Source: Phaeospirillum tilakii (GTDB taxonomy: Bacteria > Pseudomonadota > Alphaproteobacteria > Rhodospirillales > Magnetospirillaceae). Taken from it: a DNA stretch of 64,000 bases. Shown piece after piece: positions 59,898 through 64,000 of this stretch. The stretch spans positions 124,001 through 188,000 of the forward strand of contig NZ_JBHUIY010000001.1 in assembly GCF_042683125.1 (NCBI RefSeq). Reading direction: 5' to 3'. Numbering within the stretch: position 1 is the stretch's first letter; each line of letters starts with the position of its first letter. Under the pieces are notes generated by a model. That model was given only the letters and a program-made list of their open reading frames with translations. It was not told the DNA's origin and made no database searches. Made by a program: the position numbers and the translations under genes.

Positions 59898-60218
59898 ATG
59901 TCCGATCAGATCCGCGCCGCCCACATCCTGCTGATGTACAAGGGCTCGATGCGCTCGCAAGCGACCCGGAGCAAGGAGGAGGCGCTGACCGCCATCTCCG
60001 AGATCCTCGACCAGATCCGCGAGGGCGCCGAGTTCGGCAAGATGGCCCGCGAATATTCCGACTGTCCCTCGGGCGAGGATGGCGGCGATCTCGGTGCCTT
60101 CGGCCGCGGCGCGATGGTGCCGGAATTCGACAAGGCCGCCTTCGCCCTCGCCCCCGGCGAGGTCAGCGGCGTGGTCGAGACCGCGTTCGGCTATCATCTG
60201 ATTCACCGCATCGCCTGA
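59898..60218 (+). CDS. Cytoplasmic parvulin-type peptidyl-prolyl isomerase
   Basis: 106 residues, a stand-alone parvulin domain like PpiC. It has IRAAHILLMYKGSMRSQATR, FGKMAREYSDCPSGEDGGDL, GAFGRGAMVPEFDKAAFAL and TAFGYHLIHRI. No signal peptide, so it acts in the cytoplasm. The insertion LMYKGSMRSQATRSKEEAL between the first strand and helix is longer than in E. coli PpiC. Confidence 0.93.
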   Translation: MSDQIRAAHILLMYKGSMRSQATRSKEEALTAISEILDQIREGAEFGKMAREYSDCPSGEDGGDLGAFGRGAMVPEFDKAAFALAPGEVSGVVETAFGYHLIHRIA

Positions 60219-60224
60219 TCGCGG

Positions 60225-60257
60225 CCCGGCGCGCCGCCCGTTCGGGGGCGCGCCGGG
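60225..60257. terminator. Bidirectional terminator between convergent genes
   Basis: CCCGGCGCGCC at 60225-60235 pairs perfectly with GGCGCGCCGGG at 60247-60257 around 11 bases, starting 6 bp after the parvulin stop. It also lies just past the stop of the leftward DUF4170 gene. Confidence 0.75.
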
Positions 60258-60263
60258 GATCGC

Positions 60264-60671
60264 TCAGCCCGCCGCGTGGCGGCGGGTCATTTCCGCCTCG
60301 CTGCACAGGTCATAGCGGGTCAGCGCGCTGTCCACCGTCCGCCCGGTCAGTTCGCGCCAGGTCGCGAGCGCGGTGGCGCGGTCGAACGGGCCGCGCACCT
60401 CGAGCGAGCGGCCGGGAGCGATGGTGGTGAAGTCGGTGCCGGTATATTCGCCGCCGACCACGTACCAGCCGCCGTCGCCGCCGCCTTCCTCGGCGCGCAG
60501 GAAATAGCGCACCATCGCATTGTCGACCGTCTTGCCGGTCAGGGCCCGCCAGCATTCGTGCGCTTCGCGCTCGGCGAACGGGCCGAAACATTCCTCGACC
60601 TGACCGGGGGCCAGCGTGGTGAAGCTGGTGTCGGCGTATTCGCCGCCGACGACATAGTATTTGCGCGACAT
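60264..60671 (-). CDS. Tandem DUF4170 protein
   Basis: 135 residues made of two copies of one small domain: KYYVVGGEYADTSFTTLAPG to about residue 60, and WYVVGGEYTGTDFTTIAPG to about residue 125. Each copy then has FGPF/RGPF, a tryptophan and TVDNAMVRY or TVDSALTRY. DUF4170 is usually a single domain of about 80 residues in alphaproteobacteria. Its role is unknown. The duplication suggests an internal dimer. It is divergent from the sigma-54-type small gene. Confidence 0.85.
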   Translation of the reverse strand: MSRKYYVVGGEYADTSFTTLAPGQVEECFGPFAEREAHECWRALTGKTVDNAMVRYFLRAEEGGGDGGWYVVGGEYTGTDFTTIAPGRSLEVRGPFDRATALATWRELTGRTVDSALTRYDLCSEAEMTRRHAAG

Positions 60672-60803
60672 GGCGCCTCCGCGTTTGATTTTTCCCTATA
60701 TAGCCGACAATCGACCGGGAAGAAATCTCCCATCGCCCGCCCCGGCGGCAAAATCTGCCGTCTTGCCGGCGGCCTTGGCCTTGATTCGCAACGGTTTCGC
60801 GGC

Positions 60804-60819
60804 TGGCATGCTTTCTGCT
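60804..60819 (+). promoter_or_regulatory. Sigma-54-type promoter (-24/-12)
   Basis: TGGCATGCTTTCTGCT has the GG at 60805-60806 and the GC at 60817-60818, exactly 12 bp apart, and differs from the TGGCACG-N4-TTGCW consensus at only two positions. Transcription should begin near 60830, giving a leader of about 28 bases with GGAGG 7 bp before the ATG at 60858. Confidence 0.75.
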
Positions 60820-60857
60820 TGGGTTTTGCCCAAACGATCTCCTCCGGAGGATTCGCA

Positions 60858-61106
60858 ATGCAGAACGTTACCGCGGTTCCCGCCCACCTCCTGCTCAACC
60901 GCAAGGACGACGCCAAGGACAAGACCGAAAAGACCGAGCAGGCGGGGCAGACCGGCCCCTCCAGCGCCTTCGCCCAGTACGCCTTCGGGCCGCTCGACCT
61001 CAGTGGCGGCAAGAGCGTCGCCACCGGCGCCGCCGTCACCGGCACCAGTTCGACCAGCGGCGTCAATGGCGGTTCGACCGGCTGGATGGCGCAGCTTTAT
61101 ACCTAG
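60858..61106 (+). CDS. 82-residue Ser/Thr/Gly-rich small protein behind a sigma-54 promoter
   Basis: The ATG at 60858 follows a perfect GGAGG at good distance, so the start is firm. Residues 14-30 are charged and Lys-rich (NRKDDAKDKTEKTEQAG); the rest is Gly, Ser, Thr and Ala-rich, with no membrane helix and probable disorder. The ending GWMAQLYT is more hydrophobic. I do not recognise a family. A sigma-54 promoter implies control by nitrogen, carbon, flagellar or other enhancer-binding signals. Confidence 0.7.
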   Translation: MQNVTAVPAHLLLNRKDDAKDKTEKTEQAGQTGPSSAFAQYAFGPLDLSGGKSVATGAAVTGTSSTSGVNGGSTGWMAQLYT

Positions 61107-61158
61107 GCGGTCCAAGCCGGGCTGGACAGGGGGCGCCGAAGCGGCTATTTCCGGCGCC

Positions 61159-62496
61159 ATGAATGCGCGCCCCCTCCATGTCATCGGCGGCGGTCTGGCT
61201 GGCTGCGAAGCCAGCTGGCAGCTCGCCCGCGCCGGCCTGCCGGTGATCCTCCACGAAATGCGTCCGCACCGGCGCAGCCCGGCCCATCATGGCGACGGGC
61301 TGGCCGAACTGGTCTGTTCCAACAGCCTGCGCTCCGACGATGCCGACCACAACGCGGTCGGCCTGCTGCATGAGGAAATGCGGCGGGCGGATTCGCTGAT
61401 TCTGGCCGCCGCCGACGCCTGCCGGGTGCCGGCCGGCGGCGCGCTGGCGGTCGATCGCGAGGCGTTCTCCGCCCGGGTCGAGGCGGCGCTGGCCGACCAT
61501 CCCAACGTCACCCTGGTGCGCGAGGAGGTCGAGACCCTGCCGCCGGAGGAATGGGGCGAGGCGATCCTGGCCACCGGCCCGCTGACCGCGCCCGCCCTGG
61601 CCTCGGCCCTGGCCGGGGTCACCGGCGAGGATTCGCTGTCGTTCTTCGACGCGATCGCCCCGATCGTGGTGCGCGACAGCATTGATTTCTCCAAGGCGTG
61701 GTTCCAGTCGCGCTACGACAAGGGCGAGGGCTCGGACTACATCAACTGCCCGCTGTCGCGCGAGCAGTACGACGCCTTCATCGACGGCCTGCTGACCGGC
61801 GAGACGGTGCCGTTCCGCGACTGGGAAAAGGACACCCCTTATTTCGAGGGTTGCCTGCCGATCGAGGTGATGGCGGCGCGCGGGCGCGGCACCCTGGCGT
61901 TCGGGCCGATGAAGCCGGTCGGGCTGACCAACCCCAACGGGCCCAAGCCGTTCGCGGTGGTCCAGTTGCGCCAGGACAACGCGCTCGGCACCCTCTACAA
62001 CATGGTCGGCTTCCAGACCAAGCTGCGCCATGGCGAGCAGACCCGGCTGTTCCGCACTATCCCCGGGCTGGAAAACGCCGAATTCGCCCGCCTGGGCGGG
62101 CTGCACCGCAACACCTTCGTCAATGGCCCCCGGGTGCTGACTCCGGATCTGCGCCTGCGCGCGCTGCCCCGGCTGCGGCTGGCCGGCCAGATCACCGGCT
62201 GCGAGGGCTATGTCGAAAGCGCGGCGATCGGGCTGCTGGCCGGGCGGTTCGCCGCCGCCAGCGCCCAGGGGCGCGAGTTGCCGCCGCCGCCGCCGACCAC
62301 CGCCTTCGGCGCGCTGCTCGGCCATGTCACCGGCGGTGGCGATGCCGCCAGCTTCCAGCCGATGAACGTCACCTTCGGCCTGTTCCCGCCGCCGCCCGAG
62401 CGCGACGAGAACGGCCGCCGGGTCAAGGGGCGCGAGCGCAAGGCGCTCTACGCCGCCCGCGCCCGCGCCGATCTGGCGCCCTGGCTGGCGCTGTAA
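61159..62496 (+). CDS. trmFO: Methylenetetrahydrofolate-tRNA-(uracil-5-)-methyltransferase TrmFO
   Basis: 445 residues. TrmFO makes 5-methyluridine at position 54 of tRNA using methylene-THF and FADH2. The FAD site LHVIGGGLAGCEASWQLARA, ELVCSNSLRSDDADHNAVGL, INCPLSREQYDAFIDGL and GPMKPVGLTNP are family signatures. The ATG at 61159 lies 52 bp after the small sigma-54 gene, with only a weak ribosome binding site. Confidence 0.96.
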   Translation: MNARPLHVIGGGLAGCEASWQLARAGLPVILHEMRPHRRSPAHHGDGLAELVCSNSLRSDDADHNAVGLLHEEMRRADSLILAAADACRVPAGGALAVDREAFSARVEAALADHPNVTLVREEVETLPPEEWGEAILATGPLTAPALASALAGVTGEDSLSFFDAIAPIVVRDSIDFSKAWFQSRYDKGEGSDYINCPLSREQYDAFIDGLLTGETVPFRDWEKDTPYFEGCLPIEVMAARGRGTLAFGPMKPVGLTNPNGPKPFAVVQLRQDNALGTLYNMVGFQTKLRHGEQTRLFRTIPGLENAEFARLGGLHRNTFVNGPRVLTPDLRLRALPRLRLAGQITGCEGYVESAAIGLLAGRFAAASAQGRELPPPPPTTAFGALLGHVTGGGDAASFQPMNVTFGLFPPPPERDENGRRVKGRERKALYAARARADLAPWLAL

Positions 62497-62522
62497 CGGG
62501 CGCCCCGCCTGGGGCGGGGGGG

Positions 62523-62597
62523 GCTTGCCGCGCGAAGGGCAAGGAAAGGGTTCCAAGGGCCTTGCGGCCCTTGGCGGGGGCGGGCAGAGCCCGCGAA
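62523..62597 (-). repeat. Type A element, reverse arm with spacer part
   Basis: Positions 62528-62597 are identical over 70 bp to 41005-41074: CCGCGCGAAGGGCAAGG, AAAGGGTTCC, AAGGGCCTTGCGGCCCTTGG, then GGGCGGGCAGAGCCCGCGAA. The forward arm is missing. It lies between convergent trmFO and the hpnI-like gene. Confidence 0.85.
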
Positions 62598-62605
62598 TGG
62601 ATTTT

Positions 62606-63781
62606 TCAGGCCGGAATCAGGCGCCCGTCGCGGCGCAGGCGGAAGGCATGGCCGCGCCAGACGATGGTGCGGCGGGTCATGCAGCCGAGCCAGCCGACGA
62701 AGCACAGGCATTCCCGCAGCGGCACCAGCCACAGCGAATCCGGCCGGGGCAGGGCGAAGCGGCGGTTGACCGACGCCACCAGCCCGAGGCGCAGCAGGAT
62801 GTAGCCCAGCACCGCCAGGGCGCCGGGCCAGCTCGGCGCCAGCGCCAGCAGGGCGAGCTGGACCGGCAGCAGGAAGCACACCACCGACAGCAGATGGGCG
62901 AACGGACGGGTCACCCACACCGTCTGGGCCCAGCGGATCTCGTGGCGCAGCAGGTCGGACAGCCGGGTCTCGTTGACCATGGTGGTGACCGGATGGGCCG
63001 ACAGCCGCACCAGCCAGCCCGCCTCGGTCAGCCGCTCGCCGATCTCGTGATCGTCGGCGAAATGATCGGCCACCGCCTCCAGCCCGCCGACCGAATCGAG
63101 TGCTGCCCGCCGCAGCAGCAGCACCGCTCCCATCGCGCAATCGATGCCGTTGATCGCCTTGTCGAGCAGCACCGAGGGCAGGATCCAGCCATTGACGTTG
63201 AGCGCCCCCAGCCGCGACACCCAGCCGGCGGTGGACTGGCCGACATACAGGCACGACACCGCGCCCACCGCCGGGTTGGCGGTCATCTCGGCGGTGATCG
63301 CCCGCAGCGCGCCCGGCGCGATCTCGATGTCGCTGTCCGACAGCATGATCAGGTCGTGGCGGCAGGCCGCCTGCATGTTGACCAGATTGCTGATCTTGAG
63401 ATTGCTGCCGTGCAGCCGGCTGTCGCACACCAGCGCGATCTCGCGCTCGGGGAAGTCGCGCCGCAGCCGCTCGACCACCGCCACCGCCGGGTCGTCGGCA
63501 TGGCGGACGCCGAACACGATCTGGAAATCGGGGTAATCCTGCTGGCAGAACGAGCGCAGGCATTCGTACAGCCGGGGTTCGGCGCCGCACAGCGGCTTCA
63601 GCACCGACAGCGGCGGCAGCTCCGGCGCCGCTTCGCGCCAGCGCCAGGACCGCGCCGGGCCGGGCGGGCGGTTGCCCCGCCAACCCAGCACCTGACGCAG
63701 ACCGAGCCCGGTATAGGCCACTCCCGCCGTCACTGCCAACGCCAGGGCGGTCTGCCCTCCACCGATGCCCGTGATCTCCAT
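62606..63781 (-). CDS. hpnI: Hopanoid-biosynthesis-type glycosyltransferase HpnI-like (GT21 fold)
   Basis: 391 residues from the ATG at 63781; an ATG at 63793 is also possible. One N-terminal helix, then a GT2/GT21 catalytic domain: LSVLKPLCGAEPRLYECLRS, LSDSDIEIAPGALR with the D-x-D-type motif, and the HEIRWAQTVWV segment (Q/RxxRW-like). Two or three C-terminal helices follow. HpnI adds N-acetylglucosamine to bacteriohopanetetrol; ceramide glucosyltransferases are the nearest relatives. No other hpn genes are in the window. Confidence 0.82.
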   Translation of the reverse strand: MEITGIGGGQTALALAVTAGVAYTGLGLRQVLGWRGNRPPGPARSWRWREAAPELPPLSVLKPLCGAEPRLYECLRSFCQQDYPDFQIVFGVRHADDPAVAVVERLRRDFPEREIALVCDSRLHGSNLKISNLVNMQAACRHDLIMLSDSDIEIAPGALRAITAEMTANPAVGAVSCLYVGQSTAGWVSRLGALNVNGWILPSVLLDKAINGIDCAMGAVLLLRRAALDSVGGLEAVADHFADDHEIGERLTEAGWLVRLSAHPVTTMVNETRLSDLLRHEIRWAQTVWVTRPFAHLLSVVCFLLPVQLALLALAPSWPGALAVLGYILLRLGLVASVNRRFALPRPDSLWLVPLRECLCFVGWLGCMTRRTIVWRGHAFRLRRDGRLIPA

Positions 63782-63921
63782 GCCGTACCCCATCGTAACG
63801 GTCGGTAACGGAACGTATCCGCCCTCCGGTGGGGATATACGACAAACCTCATTCGGTCCAGAGGAATGTACGTAACTCTACCAATGAACGTTAGTGATAA
63901 GTTTTTCTATCTTCCGTCGTG
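63782..63921. other. Intergenic region between the hpnI-like gene and gloA
   Basis: It holds the probable promoter of the hpnI-like gene. A direct repeat TAACGG-N4-TAACGG lies at about 63796-63811, followed by AACG, and it shares AACGGAACG with the TetR operator at 221-251 (reverse strand). The right part (63880-63915) is AT-rich. Confidence 0.4.
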
Positions 63922-64000
63922 TCAGATTCTCTCGATCAGCTCGATGCGATAGCCATCGGGATCCTCGACGAAGGCGATCACGGTGCTGCCATGCTTCATC
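63922..64000 (-). CDS. gloA: C-terminal end of lactoylglutathione lyase (glyoxalase I), cut by window edge
   Basis: Twenty-five codons and a stop are visible on the minus strand: MKHGSTVIAFVEDPDGYRIE followed by LIERI. This is the well-known end of glyoxalase I, with the metal-binding Glu in the YRIELIE segment. GloA detoxifies methylglyoxal as its glutathione adduct. The rest of the gene lies beyond the window. Confidence 0.9.
   Translation of the reverse strand, partial: MKHGSTVIAFVEDPDGYRIELIERI

Overview
The window is 64 kb of high-GC DNA with dense, mostly short-spaced genes, from an alphaproteobacterium that looks like the Rhodospirillales. I infer this from four things: the block rpsB-tsf-pyrH-frr-uppS-cdsA-dxr-rseP-bamA-skp-lpxD-fabZ-lpxA-lpxI-lpxB, with LpxI rather than LpxH; the serS-surE-pcm order; a PhaR polyhydroxyalkanoate regulator; and an HpnI-like hopanoid glycosyltransferase. 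The genus cannot be decided from sequence alone. I found no rRNA or tRNA gene, CRISPR array, phage or insertion sequence with a transposase.

Layout. 1-2200: start of a leftward gene, a divergent TetR regulator with a clear palindromic operator between them, a thioredoxin-fold protein, a small lipoprotein and a 46-residue membrane protein. 2472-6705: ppiD and trpE, then an AT-richer membrane gene where trpG would usually be expected. 6872-9584: a family-5 uracil-DNA glycosylase overlapping a NYN-domain protein, then an amidase. 9842-13272: an ABC-2 exporter and a 505-residue protein I do not recognise. 13586-17653: phaR and a peptide-type ABC importer without its ATPases. 17934-22197: a sensor kinase and a REC-DUF3369-PAS-GGDEF regulator. 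22398-28701 (minus): a radical SAM protein, a soluble globin-type chemoreceptor lacking the haem histidine, a Crp/Fnr regulator and an RND pump. 28878-31566 (minus): serS-surE-pcm. 31829-37989: accessory genes, including a proline-rich-leader protein, a lipoprotein hydrolase, a degenerate GGDEF/EAL protein, a lactonase-like enzyme, a MerR regulator with its box, a class-IV aminotransferase and a degenerate nuclease. 38117-44054: alaS, a DsbA-type protein, yicC and two small envelope proteins. 44389-59130: the translation, isoprenoid, phospholipid and lipid A block. 59269-64000: rluE-like, a parvulin, a tandem DUF4170 protein, a small gene behind a sigma-54 promoter, trmFO, the hpnI-like gene and the end of gloA.

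The most striking non-coding feature is a set of modular intergenic hairpin elements of two types (A and B), found between more than ten gene pairs. Type A copies often occur as head-to-head pairs with a conserved spacer. At 40797-41152 a type A pair sits inside the linker of a type B element and is bounded by a perfect 17-bp inverted repeat. Most lie between convergent genes and probably also end transcription, but one pair lies inside the lipid A operon between lpxA and lpxI.
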